DNA from: Candidatus Komeilibacteria bacterium
GTDB taxonomy: Bacteria > Patescibacteriota > Patescibacteriia > UBA1558 > UBA10009
Length of the DNA: 51,097 nt
Reading direction: 5' to 3'
Assembly (NCBI GenBank): GCA_030688315.1
Contig: JAUYIT010000020.1
Span: 1-51,097, forward strand
The notes beneath the pieces were generated by a model, which saw nothing but the letters and a program-made list of their open reading frames with translations, was not told the DNA's origin and did no database searches. This document shows, in pieces, positions 35,326-43,826 of the stretch. Both the position numbers and the translations under genes were made by a program. Positions within the stretch are counted from its first letter, which is position 1. Each line of letters opens with the position of its first letter.

Positions 35326-35706
35326 ATGACTAATCAAAAAGGAGTTGTTGTAGTACTAATTCCGCTAATGTTAGCCGCTATCGGCCTGGTTTCGACCGGC
35401 GTCATGGCTAATATTGACCATGAAAAGTCACAAGCAGTAAAAAGGGATCAACAAAGAACCGCGGATATTCAAATCATCAAAAACAAGCTGGCTGATTATT
35501 ATCAGGCCAACAAAACCTATCCGCTGGAAAAAAAGGAAAACGCCAAAGCCGCTCAGGTCTTACAACAGTACCTTGGCGATTTGCCAGATGACCCGCTTAA
35601 GGATAAGGGTATTCACTTTATCTATTGGAGCGGCGATAATTTAGCTTTTACTTTGACTTATTTTTCGGAAGCTGATCATCATTTTAAAGTGGTCTTCAGT
35701 GATTAA
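35326..35706 (+). CDS. Pseudopilin-like protein
   Basis: This 126-residue protein has a short polar leader ending in QKG followed by a hydrophobic helix (VVVVLIPLMLAAIGLVSTGVM) and a soluble domain with DIQIIKNKLADYYQANKTYPL and LPDDPLKD, which is the usual wording of GspG/PilA-like pseudopilins. The normal processing site is G followed by Phe and then Glu at position 5. Here it is G-VVVVLIP, without the Glu, so processing or assembly may differ. No pilus machinery is encoded nearby. It is monocistronic: a strong promoter before and a terminator after. Confidence 0.6.
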   Translation: MTNQKGVVVVLIPLMLAAIGLVSTGVMANIDHEKSQAVKRDQQRTADIQIIKNKLADYYQANKTYPLEKKENAKAAQVLQQYLGDLPDDPLKDKGIHFIYWSGDNLAFTLTYFSEADHHFKVVFSD

Positions 35707-35718
35707 CCTGATTTACTT

Positions 35719-35760
35719 AAAGCCCTAGCACGCGGTTAAAACCGCTGCCGGGGCTTTTTT
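35719..35760 (+). terminator. Intrinsic terminator
   Basis: AAAGCCC pairs with GGGCTTT around an internal GCGGTT/AACCGC stem, and a T-run follows to 35760. Confidence 0.75.
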
Positions 35761-35777
35761 GTTTGGCGATTTTATTG

Positions 35778-35783
35778 TATAAT
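35778..35783 (+). promoter_or_regulatory. TATAAT box
   Basis: TATAAT 31 bases before ATG 35814. An earlier in-frame ATG (35763) lies upstream of it and is therefore not used. No clear -35. Confidence 0.45.
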
Positions 35784-35813
35784 ATATACCAGATAACTGT
35801 GTTTACATTGTTT

Positions 35814-36335
35814 ATGGATAAGCAGAATTTGGATAAAAAAATCAATGATTTTTTAAACGGCTTCAATAAGCCCCGCCAGCCGGAAAAAACTCCGGAAGTG
35901 CCTGCGACGGTTGAACAACAAGCGGAGCAGGCGCCACTGCGGGAAAAAACCACTGAAGTCGCTCTGGAAAAATCGGAACTGGCATCGGATTTAACAGCAT
36001 CATTGCCAGCCACGCCGGCTCCGGTTAAAGACGAAGTAATAAAAAGCCCGCTGTATTATCAGGTGGAGGGTATTTTAGCCGAAGGCCTAGAAGAGGCCTA
36101 TCAAAAGCTGACACCCGATAAACAGTTGGAATTTAAAAAAGTCGGCGAAATTACGGCTTCTAAAATCGCCCTCCTGCTAAAATCGGCCAAGGTCCGGGTC
36201 AAGGAAATTTTCAGTTTGATTTTAAAATGGCTTAAGGTAATTCCGGGTCTTAACAAGTTTTTTTTGGAACAGGAAGCCAAGATTAAGGCCGACCGGATTT
36301 TGGCTTTAAAAAACAAAATCGTAAAAAAAACATAA
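35814..36335 (+). CDS. Small helical partner of the TraD-like ATPase, unknown function
   Basis: The protein is 173 residues from ATG 35814 (MDKQNLDKKINDFLNGF). The N-terminal part is short and charged and is followed by a Pro/Glu/Ala-rich disordered region (about 20-75). The C-terminal region is helical and basic, with EFKKVGEITASKIALLL and WLKVIPGLNKFFLEQEAKIKADRI. The IPGLNKFFLEQEAKIK block looks conserved in style. It ends four bases before the ATPase gene, so a joint function at the membrane is likely but unproven. Confidence 0.6.
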   Translation: MDKQNLDKKINDFLNGFNKPRQPEKTPEVPATVEQQAEQAPLREKTTEVALEKSELASDLTASLPATPAPVKDEVIKSPLYYQVEGILAEGLEEAYQKLTPDKQLEFKKVGEITASKIALLLKSAKVRVKEIFSLILKWLKVIPGLNKFFLEQEAKIKADRILALKNKIVKKT

Positions 36336-36338
36336 AAC

Positions 36339-38888
36339 ATGCTTGCTTTTGCTATAGAGTTTGATCTTGGCGTTGAACCGCGAATTTCCGTAACGTCCGG
36401 CGTTTTGGAAGTCAACCCCTGGCTGGCCGGACTTTTTGTTTTAATCGGTTTTTTGCTGTTGGTGTGGTGGGGGCTGTTGCTGTTAAGACAGTTTATGCTT
36501 AGAACCAACCGCGTGCCGGCCGCCTTAAGCCAAAAGATTTTAATCGTTTCGTTGCCTAAAGAAAAATTTAAGACCAAGGGCAGTGTTGATAAGGAAGAAA
36601 CGCCTCAATCGCTCCAGCAGGAAATCGGGGTGGCCGAAGGCCTGTTTTCGGTGTTAGGGGGCTTAAGAGCCCAGCGCGGCCTAAAGTATTGGCTGTTCGG
36701 CCGGACCGACCAGTTTTCGGCGGAAATTGTTTTGCAACACGGCCAGATTTATTTTTACTTAAGCATTCCCGATTATTTAAAGGATACTTTGGAACAGCAG
36801 ATCCACGCGGCCTGGCCGTTTGCTTTGGTGGAAGAAGTTGAGGATTATAATATTTTTTTGGCGCAGGGCGCCATTGCCGGCGCGTATTTAAAGTTTAGGC
36901 GCGATTTTATTTTTCCCATCAAAACTTACCGCAAAATGGACGGCGACCCCCTTAATTCGCTGACCAACTCCTTATCCAAAATTATGGATAACGGCCAGGC
37001 CGCCATCCAGATCGTGGCCCGTTCATCCCATAAACGCTGGCATAACAAGGGCGTTACCGTGGCGCGCGAAATGCAGCAGGGCAAATCGTTGCGGGTAGCG
37101 TTGGGCAAAGCCGGTTTTGGCAATATTTTTGATAAATTTTTCGGCTTTATCGGTGCCTTCTTCAAGTTTTTTATTGTCAGCAAAAAAAAGAACGATTTAA
37201 ATTCCCAAACTCACCATTTATCGCCCTTGGAAAACGAAACCGTCAAGGCGATTGAAGAAAAAACCAGCAAGGCCGGGTTGGATGTTAACATTAGGGTGAT
37301 TGTTTCATCCAAGAATCAGGATTTGGCCGACAGCTCGCTTAATAATATTTTAAACGCTTTTTCGCAGTTTAATGTTTACGAATTTGGCAATTCTTTTAAA
37401 AAAGCCGGTTTTGTCAGCAAGAACCGGCTAGTTTCTGATTTTATCCACCGCAGTTTTATTGAAAAATACCGGCTGATTTTAAACGCCGAAGAAATGGCTT
37501 CGTTATGGCATTTGCCTTTGTCCACTTCGGAAACGCCCAACATCCACTGGCTGGAGGCGCGTAAGTCGGCCCCGCCGTTAAATATGCCGGCCGAGGGCGT
37601 GTTGTTGGGGCAAAATTCTTTCCGCGGGGTGTTAACGCCCGTGCGCATTGCCAAAGACGACCGCCAGCGCCACATGTACATCATTGGTAAATCCGGCACC
37701 GGTAAATCGGTTTTGCAGGCCAACCTGATTATTCAGGATATTAAAAACGGCCAAGGCGTGTGCGTGATTGATCCGCACGGCGATTTGGTGGACGCGGTGC
37801 TGGAGCATGTGCCGCCCGAACGGGCCGAGGACGTGATTTTATTTGATCCAGGCGATATGGAACGGCCGATTTCGTTAAACATGCTGGAATTTACCAATCC
37901 GGAGCAAAAAACTTTTGTAATTAACGAGATGATCAGCATTTTTGACAAGCTCTACGATCTTAAAGCCACGGGCGGCCCGATGTTTGAGCAATACATGCGC
38001 AACGCCATGCTGTTGATGATGGAAGATACTGAATCCGGTTCCACGCTACTGGAAGTACCCAAGGTAATGGCCGACGCGTCGTTTAGAAAATACAAACTGT
38101 CCAAGTGCGTCAACCCCGTGGTTAAGGATTTTTGGGAAAAAGAAGCGGAAAAAGCCGGCGGCGAAGCGGCTCTGGCCAACATGGTGCCTTACATTACCAG
38201 CAAGCTGACGCCGTTTGTTTCTTCGGATTTAATGCGGCCGATTATTTCCCAGCAAAAATCTTCCTTTAATTTCCGCGAATTAATGGACGGCCAGAAAGTT
38301 TTACTCATTAAACTGGCTAAAGGCAAAATCGGCGACATGAGCGCCAATTTGCTGGGCATGATTGTGGTGGGCAAACTGCTGATGGCGGCCTTGTCGCGCG
38401 TGGATTTGCCCAGTGAAGAACGCAAGGATTTTTATTTATATATTGATGAATTTCAGAATTTTATTACCGATTCTATTGCCATTATTTTATCCGAAGCCCG
38501 CAAATACAAACTGTGCCTAACTATTGCCCATCAATATATCGGCCAGCTGGTTAAAGCCAATGATACCAAAATACGCGACGCGGTTTTTGGCAACGTGGGC
38601 ACGCTGGTTTCGTTCCGCATTGGGCCGGATGACGCCGAAATGGTGGCCAAGCAGTTTGCGCCGGTGTTTAACGAATATGATTTAATCAATGTGCCGCGCT
38701 ACAATGCCTATGTTAAGCTGTTGATTGACAATCAGAATTCGCGCGCCTTTAACTTTGCGCCGTACGCGCCGGCACCCGGCGACAAGGCCATGGTGGAAAA
38801 AATCCGCCAGCTTTCACGTTTAAAATACGGCCGCGACCGTGCCGAAGTGGATAAGGAAATTTTAGCCAGAATGCGATTGGTGGGTTAA
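36339..38888 (+). CDS. TraD/VirD4-like (HerA-FtsK superfamily) membrane ATPase
   Basis: This 849-residue protein has an N-terminal membrane helix (residues about 27-52, GLFVLIGFLLLVWWGLLLL) followed by a soluble domain, then the motor domain: Walker A IIGKSGTGKSVL near residue 450, VIDPHGDLVD near 473, and Walker B YLYIDEFQNF near 700. IAHQYIGQL and a C-terminal arginine-finger region follow. This is the type IV secretion coupling-protein family that moves DNA or protein through the membrane. No relaxase or other secretion genes are here, so it may serve DNA uptake or export as a conserved CPR core gene. Confidence 0.82.
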   Translation: MLAFAIEFDLGVEPRISVTSGVLEVNPWLAGLFVLIGFLLLVWWGLLLLRQFMLRTNRVPAALSQKILIVSLPKEKFKTKGSVDKEETPQSLQQEIGVAEGLFSVLGGLRAQRGLKYWLFGRTDQFSAEIVLQHGQIYFYLSIPDYLKDTLEQQIHAAWPFALVEEVEDYNIFLAQGAIAGAYLKFRRDFIFPIKTYRKMDGDPLNSLTNSLSKIMDNGQAAIQIVARSSHKRWHNKGVTVAREMQQGKSLRVALGKAGFGNIFDKFFGFIGAFFKFFIVSKKKNDLNSQTHHLSPLENETVKAIEEKTSKAGLDVNIRVIVSSKNQDLADSSLNNILNAFSQFNVYEFGNSFKKAGFVSKNRLVSDFIHRSFIEKYRLILNAEEMASLWHLPLSTSETPNIHWLEARKSAPPLNMPAEGVLLGQNSFRGVLTPVRIAKDDRQRHMYIIGKSGTGKSVLQANLIIQDIKNGQGVCVIDPHGDLVDAVLEHVPPERAEDVILFDPGDMERPISLNMLEFTNPEQKTFVINEMISIFDKLYDLKATGGPMFEQYMRNAMLLMMEDTESGSTLLEVPKVMADASFRKYKLSKCVNPVVKDFWEKEAEKAGGEAALANMVPYITSKLTPFVSSDLMRPIISQQKSSFNFRELMDGQKVLLIKLAKGKIGDMSANLLGMIVVGKLLMAALSRVDLPSEERKDFYLYIDEFQNFITDSIAIILSEARKYKLCLTIAHQYIGQLVKANDTKIRDAVFGNVGTLVSFRIGPDDAEMVAKQFAPVFNEYDLINVPRYNAYVKLLIDNQNSRAFNFAPYAPAPGDKAMVEKIRQLSRLKYGRDRAEVDKEILARMRLVG

Positions 38889-38909
38889 TAAAATCCAAAC
38901 AACAAAATC

Positions 38910-38999
38910 CAATTTCCAAAAAAATACCAAATCAAAAATCACAAACAAGTTTGTTTATTGGAATTTGAATTTTATTTGGAAATTGATATTTGGAAATTG
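38910..38999. repeat. AT-rich inverted and tandem repeat
   Basis: CAATTTCCAAA (38910-38920) faces two direct copies of ATTTGGAAATTG (38974-38985 and 38988-38999). It fills the gap after the ATPase gene and may act as a terminator or dispersed repeat. Confidence 0.6.
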
Positions 39000-39013
39000 T
39001 AACTTTTTATATA

Positions 39014-39538
39014 ATGATGTTGATTATTTTGTTTATTTTAATGTTTATCATTATTTTTGGCACAATGATTCGTGCTAGTTTAATTGGCGCGCCTTGGGTG
39101 CCCACTTTTGGCAAAACCGTTCTGGAGCAAATCAAATTGGCCGGGATTAAGCCCGGCGAAATTGTTTATGATTTGGGTTGCGGCGACGGCCGCTGGCTGT
39201 TTACGGCCGCGCGCTTAACGCCTGGCAAAAAATTTATCGGTTATGAAATTTCGGTTTTACCTTATTTACTCGCTAAAGTCAGGCAATTATTCAGTTCTGA
39301 TCGGTCGCGGTTGGAGTTTAGGTTTAAAAATTACTTTCAGGAAGATTTAAGCCGGGCGGACGTGGTGTATTGTTTTGGCTTGCCCGAAGTGATCGGCCGG
39401 CTGGAGCCAAAATTAGCCGCCGAACTTAAGGCCGGGGCTCGGCTGGTTTCCTACGTTTTTCGCCTGCCTCATAAGCAGCCGGCCGAAGTTTTCCGTTTTA
39501 AAGCGCGCAGCCAAGCCAGTTATTTATACCGCTATTAA
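39014..39538 (+). CDS. Membrane-anchored class I SAM methyltransferase
   Basis: The protein is about 174 residues from ATG 39014. A TTG at 38990 in the same frame is rejected because it lies inside the repeat and before a TATAAT-like box. An N-terminal membrane helix (MMLIILFILMFIIIFGTMI) leads into GAPWVPTF, then the SAM motif VYDLGCGDGRWLF. Later motifs are KFIGYEIS and DVVYCFGLPEVI. Proteins of this layout are frequent in CPR genomes. The substrate is unknown, perhaps a lipid or membrane component given the anchor. Confidence 0.7.
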   Translation: MMLIILFILMFIIIFGTMIRASLIGAPWVPTFGKTVLEQIKLAGIKPGEIVYDLGCGDGRWLFTAARLTPGKKFIGYEISVLPYLLAKVRQLFSSDRSRLEFRFKNYFQEDLSRADVVYCFGLPEVIGRLEPKLAAELKAGARLVSYVFRLPHKQPAEVFRFKARSQASYLYRY

Positions 39539-39567
39539 GAGTGGGATAATCTGTGCATGAATGATTC

Positions 39568-39595
39568 TTGACACTATTGGGGAAAATGTTATATT
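39568..39595 (+). promoter_or_regulatory. Sigma70-type promoter
   Basis: TTGACA (39568-39573), a 16-base spacer, TATATT (39590-39595), 42 bases before the ATG at 39638. Confidence 0.65.
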
Positions 39596-39637
39596 GTAAG
39601 CAAACGCAAAAACAAAGAAAAAATAAAGAAAATAAAA

Positions 39638-40168
39638 ATGGAAACAAATATTGAAGAGCTAAAACAGGTCTTGGAAAATATCGAGATCCAAATACAAAAA
39701 TGCAAAATCCTTTTAAACGGCGGCAGTTTATCATCCGCCAAAGGCGCGGATTATTTTGCCAAGGCGGCTAAGGTGGGCGAAATCAGCCAGGATGACGATA
39801 GCCGCGTGATTGAAGGCGTGTTTGATGGGCAAAAAATGATCGGGCCCGACGGCAAGCAGTACAGCGTGCCGGCCAATTACATTTCCAAATCAAAACTGGT
39901 TGAAGGCGATATTTTAAAACTGATTATTGACGATGCCGGTAATTTTACTTACAAACAGATCGGGCCGGTGGAACGTGAAAGGCGGGTGGGTAAAATTGTC
40001 AGGGATGAAGAAGGGGATTACTGCATTTTGGCCGAGGGCCAAATTTATAAAGTGATTTTGGCCAGTATTACTTACTTTAAAGGCGAAGAAGGCGATGAAG
40101 CGGTGATTTTAGTGCCTAAGGGCGTGGCTAGCCAGTGGGCGGCCGTGGAGAACGTGATTAAAAAATAA
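39638..40168 (+). CDS. Hypothetical protein with short N-terminal helix and beta-rich body
   Basis: This 176-residue protein begins with an N-terminal coiled helix (METNIEELKQVLENIEIQIQ), followed by a beta-rich body with VIEGVFDGQKMIGPDGKQY, VPANYISKSKLVEGDILKL and FTYKQIGPVERERRVG. It resembles unnamed conserved CPR proteins, with possible nucleic-acid-binding beta-barrel character. I do not recognise a named family. It has its own promoter, and its terminator loop holds palindromic repeat C. Confidence 0.65.
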   Translation: METNIEELKQVLENIEIQIQKCKILLNGGSLSSAKGADYFAKAAKVGEISQDDDSRVIEGVFDGQKMIGPDGKQYSVPANYISKSKLVEGDILKLIIDDAGNFTYKQIGPVERERRVGKIVRDEEGDYCILAEGQIYKVILASITYFKGEEGDEAVILVPKGVASQWAAVENVIKK

Positions 40169-40308
40169 AGGCCTTGCCACAACCGTCATTGCGAGGAGCC
40201 CCGCCATTGGCGGGGCGACGAAGCAATCCCGATGTTTTATACCATGAACAACGGGATTGCTTCGCCGAGCTGAGCTCGGCTCGCAATGACCGCTACGGCA
40301 AGGCCTTT
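40167..40308. repeat. Palindromic repeat (copy C) nested in a terminator hairpin
   Basis: The outer arms AAAGGCCTTGCC (40167-40178) and GGCAAGGCCTTT (40297-40308) differ from those of copy A and overlap the stop codon. The inner element, from GTCATTGCGAG (40185-40195) to CTCGCAATGAC (40280-40290), is nearly identical to copy A. Its GC hairpin is changed on both arms so that pairing is kept (GCCCCGCC with GGCGGGGC). Confidence 0.85.
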
Positions 40309-40313
40309 TTGAT

Positions 40314-40342
40314 TTGCTTTAACGGCATTTTTTTGTTAAAAT
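40314..40342 (+). promoter_or_regulatory. dnaX promoter, near-leaderless
   Basis: TTGCTT (40314-40319), a 17-base spacer, TAAAAT (40337-40342). The ATG at 40352 is nine bases downstream of the -10 box. Confidence 0.5.
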
Positions 40343-40351
40343 TCATCAGCT

Positions 40352-41980
40352 ATGTCAACAACATTGTACAGGAAATATAGACCGCAAAAGTTCAGTGAAG
40401 TGGTCGATCAAAACCACATCAAAGTCACTTTGCAAAATGAAATCGCCACGGGCAAACTGGCTCACGCTTACCTGTTTTCCGGCCCCCGCGGCATTGGTAA
40501 AACTACCATTGCCCGCGTTTTAGCCAAGGCCCTAAATTGCAAGAATCTACAGGGTATCGCGTCAGCCGCGGCCGGTGGAATTGAACCGACTTCGGCGAGC
40601 TCAGTCGAGCCGTGCGACGAGTGCGCCTCGTGCGCGGAAATTAGGGAAGGGCGCTCTTTGGATTTGGTGGAAATTGATGCCGCTTCCAATCGCGGCATTG
40701 ATGATATCAGGGATTTACGCGATCAGACCAAGTACACGCCCATTAAGGAAAAGTACAAGGTTTTTATCATCGATGAAGTTCACATGCTTACCGACGCGGC
40801 CTTTAACGCGTTGTTAAAAACTTTGGAAGAACCGCCGGCTTACGCCGTTTTTATTTTAGCCACCACTGAAGTCCATAAAATTCCCGAAACCATTATTTCG
40901 CGCTGTCAGCGTTTTGATTTTAAAAAAGTGCCGGTTAGTGCCGCCATGGCGCATTTGGCCGGCATTGCAGCCAAGGAAAATATTCAAATTGAAGGCAAAG
41001 TTTTGGAAAATATCGCCCGCTCTTCGGAAGGTTATTTAAGAGACGCCGTTTCGCTGTTAGGTCAGGTTTTATCTTTGGGTGAAACAGCCATCACCGAAGA
41101 GGCGGCTTCCTTGGTCTTGCCCCGCTCCGATTGGCAAAAGGTGATGGAGTTGATAGTTTTACTGCTGGCCGGCCAAACTAAGGAAGCTCTGTTGCTGGTT
41201 GACCAGCTGTTTGAGGAAGGCGTGGATTTGGAGCATTTTACCAAAATTACCGTGGAAACCTGGCGTAAAATTTTACTTTGCAAAATGACGGGTGATTGGC
41301 AGGATTTGGCCTGGGAAGCGGGCGAGGACTGGCTCAAAAAATTGACCGAAGCCAGCCAGAGGTTTTCCGGTCCGGATTTGGTTAAAATTATAGAAATTTT
41401 TATGGAGGCCTTAGTCGGTTTAAAGCAAGCCCTGATTGTCCAGTTGCCTGTGGAAATCGCCATTGTTAAAACAGCCGAAGTCACGGCCGGACAGTCCGGC
41501 TTGCGTACGCTAAAAAACCCTCCTGAAAAAAAAGAGCCGCCTGTAAGCGGCGGCCAGTCATCAGGTCAGTCCAATGGCCACGAGCAGTCAGACGGCCAAT
41601 CCGAGGTTCAGGCGCCATCGTTCACAGCTCCAGCAACGGCTTTAAGGATTGAACATATTCAAAGCAAATGGCCGGAAGTGATTGAGGCCTTAAGATCGCT
41701 CAATCATTCGGTGGCGGCCTTTTTACAGGTCGGCCGGCCAGTCGAACTTAAGGGCGAAACCATTGTGGTCGGTTTTCAATATAATTTTCATTATGACCGC
41801 GTTAGGGAAGCTAAATATCTGGCCATCATCAAGGATGTATTAAGCCGGGTATTCGGCCAACCGCTCAACCTGACCGGCCTGATTGACGAGCAGTTTTCGG
41901 AAAATATTTTTGCCGCCAAGCCGGGGGAGAAAAAAATGGTGGATCAGGTATTAGAAACCTTCGGCGGCGAAGTTATATAA
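40352..41980 (+). CDS. dnaX: DNA polymerase III subunit gamma/tau
   Basis: This 542-residue protein starts MSTTLYRKYRPQKFSEVV with Walker A GPRGIGKTT near residue 45. DEVHM forms Walker B, ALLKTLEEPP follows, and sensor SRCQRFDFKK. It is the clamp-loader ATPase. The zinc module ALNC...CDECASC has about 24 residues between the first and second Cys, where eight or so is usual. The extra segment (about 40549-40605) is Ala/Gly/Ser-rich and encoded by palindromic DNA similar to the repeats nearby. The C-terminal third has a Gln/Ser-rich linker (SGGQSSGQSNGHEQ) and a tau-like domain. No frameshift signal was sought in detail. Confidence 0.95.
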   Translation: MSTTLYRKYRPQKFSEVVDQNHIKVTLQNEIATGKLAHAYLFSGPRGIGKTTIARVLAKALNCKNLQGIASAAAGGIEPTSASSVEPCDECASCAEIREGRSLDLVEIDAASNRGIDDIRDLRDQTKYTPIKEKYKVFIIDEVHMLTDAAFNALLKTLEEPPAYAVFILATTEVHKIPETIISRCQRFDFKKVPVSAAMAHLAGIAAKENIQIEGKVLENIARSSEGYLRDAVSLLGQVLSLGETAITEEAASLVLPRSDWQKVMELIVLLLAGQTKEALLLVDQLFEEGVDLEHFTKITVETWRKILLCKMTGDWQDLAWEAGEDWLKKLTEASQRFSGPDLVKIIEIFMEALVGLKQALIVQLPVEIAIVKTAEVTAGQSGLRTLKNPPEKKEPPVSGGQSSGQSNGHEQSDGQSEVQAPSFTAPATALRIEHIQSKWPEVIEALRSLNHSVAAFLQVGRPVELKGETIVVGFQYNFHYDRVREAKYLAIIKDVLSRVFGQPLNLTGLIDEQFSENIFAAKPGEKKMVDQVLETFGGEVI

Positions 41981-42097
41981 AAGTCAGATTTTTGGCTGCG
42001 ACATCGTCAGCTTTCGTAAAAACACTTTCAGCGTAATAGTATTACGCCTCAAGTATTTTTACTCAGCTTCCTCGTCTCGCCTAAAAATCTGACTTTT
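41979..42097. repeat. 119-bp imperfect palindrome, also bidirectional terminator
   Basis: The perfect 15-bp arms AAAAGTCAGATTTTT (41979-41993) and AAAAATCTGACTTTT (42083-42097) enclose further matching steps: CAGCTTTCGTAAAAACACTT against AAGTATTTTTACTCAGCTTC, with a central GCGTAAT-AGT-ATTACGC hairpin. It fills the convergent gap between dnaX and the minus-strand operon. Confidence 0.7.
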
Positions 42098-42107
42098 TAA
42101 TTTAGGT

Positions 42108-43826
42108 TTAGTTTATTTTAAAAATCGTAAAATTGTCGTTAGTGTAAAGCTGTTCCAGCCAATCGTAGCGGTCCAATTGCCAATGAGGATCGCTGTTTTT
42201 GTCCCAAAGTAAATAGTCGGCGCGGTAGCCGCGCAGGGCCGTTCTAAAATCCAGGGTTTTAATTTCCGCCAGCAGGGTCTTAACCCTTTCAATTTCCGCC
42301 TCCGGAATTCTAACATAATCAACCGGCTTAAGTCCGATTATTTTTCTTAGTTTATTCTTGCTTTGGTTGTGGGCGTATTTGTTGATATAACGAGTTCCCC
42401 AGATAGATCGTTCATATTTAAGAATATCTTCGGTGCCTAGATTGTCAAAATATTTTTGCATGGCAAAGCGGCTTTGAACTTCGGCATCCGAGAGAAAAAA
42501 CAAGGTGCAGGTTTGGTGGTAATAAACGTTATTGGCCGTGTAAATAGGCAGGTAAACGCTTAAATCCTGATTGGCGTAAACCACCTCGTCTTTGGCGGTG
42601 TTGGCCTTAAGCCAGTTAAACACCGGCGCGTAATTTTGGCGGTAAAAATCGGGTGATTCAATCGGGCCGGTGGCTCTAATTGCTTGGCCCATAACAACAG
42701 CGCTCCAGATTATCATCAGCCACAATAAAATTTTTCTGAGCGGCCGTTTTATTCCCAGCCGGCAAAACCTGTACAGCAGATACTGCAAGCAATAAATGGC
42801 CGTACAAACAAAGATAAAAGCGCTTATTTGCCAGTAATGGCTGGAAAATTCCAGGTTTTTTCCGGTAATAACATGCTGGTTAACGGCAATGAGCGCGCTT
42901 AAAACTCCGGCCAACAATAAAATAAAAAATGAATTAAGTTGAATGATTTTTTTCTTAAGCAGGATAACCAGGCCGGTTACAAGCAAGAGCGACAAAACCG
43001 TGATTTTTAGGCCGGAAGGAAAGTGGGTTGTGAGCAGGCCCAGCCGGATCATGGCCTCATCGTATGCCGGTAGCCGTGAAGTTTGCCAAAGTTCCCAAAA
43101 ATATCTTGAGCCGATAATCAGGGCGCCCAGAAGAATATATAAATAATTTTTTATTTTAAAATCGGCTAGGCAGATTTTGCCTAAAATAATCAACAGGACT
43201 AGCAAAATTATCCCAAAAGTCCAGTAATACGGATAAACATAAAATAACAGACCCAAGTTGAGTGTGGCCAAAATTCCCGTCAGTTTTTTATTGTTTTTAA
43301 GATAGGCGAGTAAGAGGTTAAATAGCGTTAGCCAAAAAATAAAATTAAGGCCGGGGCTGGGCAACCTGCCGCCCTGTTCAAAAAAGAGGCCGGCTTGTAA
43401 AAACAAAACGCCGATAATGGCTAATTTGCGTGAGCCGACTAAAACGTAAATAGTCGAGTAAATCAATAACGCGGCTATTAGCGGCAGGAGAAAAGAGTAA
43501 AAATTATAACCGTTAACAACGTTTATCCCCAGGATCGCCAGCGGTTTGCTTAATATATTATCGGGCAGCCAAAACTGCATGGGCCAGTCATTTTTATGTT
43601 CCAAAAAACAGGGGTTAGCCAGAGTGGCGTGCCCGTCAATTACATCCTGGCCCCGGGTTAAGTAATACAAATCGTCATTAACAAAACTTTTGGTAATTCC
43701 CTGATCAGCCGATCCCAGCTTTTTTTGATAAGCCAAATGCGGCCAATAGGTCAGCCAGCCCAGCAATAGGGCAATAACAATAATCAGCCAGTGTCGGGTA
43801 AATGTTCTTTTTAACGGGGTCAGCAT
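42108..43826 (-). CDS. GT-C-like polytopic membrane glycosyltransferase (putative)
   Basis: This 572-residue protein has about eleven membrane helices. Before the second helix, the first extracytoplasmic loop carries FVNDDLYYLTRGQDVIDG near residues 48-65. An acidic pair in that loop is the usual catalytic site of GT-C enzymes that use polyprenyl-phosphate sugars. The C-terminal 150 residues are soluble. The exact family is not recognised. It is the last gene of the minus-strand operon and overlaps the preceding methyltransferase by one base. The DPM1-type enzyme in the same operon could supply its donor. Confidence 0.6.
   Translation of the reverse strand: MLTPLKRTFTRHWLIIVIALLLGWLTYWPHLAYQKKLGSADQGITKSFVNDDLYYLTRGQDVIDGHATLANPCFLEHKNDWPMQFWLPDNILSKPLAILGINVVNGYNFYSFLLPLIAALLIYSTIYVLVGSRKLAIIGVLFLQAGLFFEQGGRLPSPGLNFIFWLTLFNLLLAYLKNNKKLTGILATLNLGLLFYVYPYYWTFGIILLVLLIILGKICLADFKIKNYLYILLGALIIGSRYFWELWQTSRLPAYDEAMIRLGLLTTHFPSGLKITVLSLLLVTGLVILLKKKIIQLNSFFILLLAGVLSALIAVNQHVITGKNLEFSSHYWQISAFIFVCTAIYCLQYLLYRFCRLGIKRPLRKILLWLMIIWSAVVMGQAIRATGPIESPDFYRQNYAPVFNWLKANTAKDEVVYANQDLSVYLPIYTANNVYYHQTCTLFFLSDAEVQSRFAMQKYFDNLGTEDILKYERSIWGTRYINKYAHNQSKNKLRKIIGLKPVDYVRIPEAEIERVKTLLAEIKTLDFRTALRGYRADYLLWDKNSDPHWQLDRYDWLEQLYTNDNFTIFKIN

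Noticed and set aside
38910..38999. TTTGGAAATTG repeats as a special element
   Set aside because: Such A+T-rich words recur commonly in intergenic DNA. The repeat is listed but gives no further signal.
40174..40380. Short plus-strand frame over repeat copy C
   Set aside because: It is composed of the palindromic repeat and the dnaX promoter and has no protein character.
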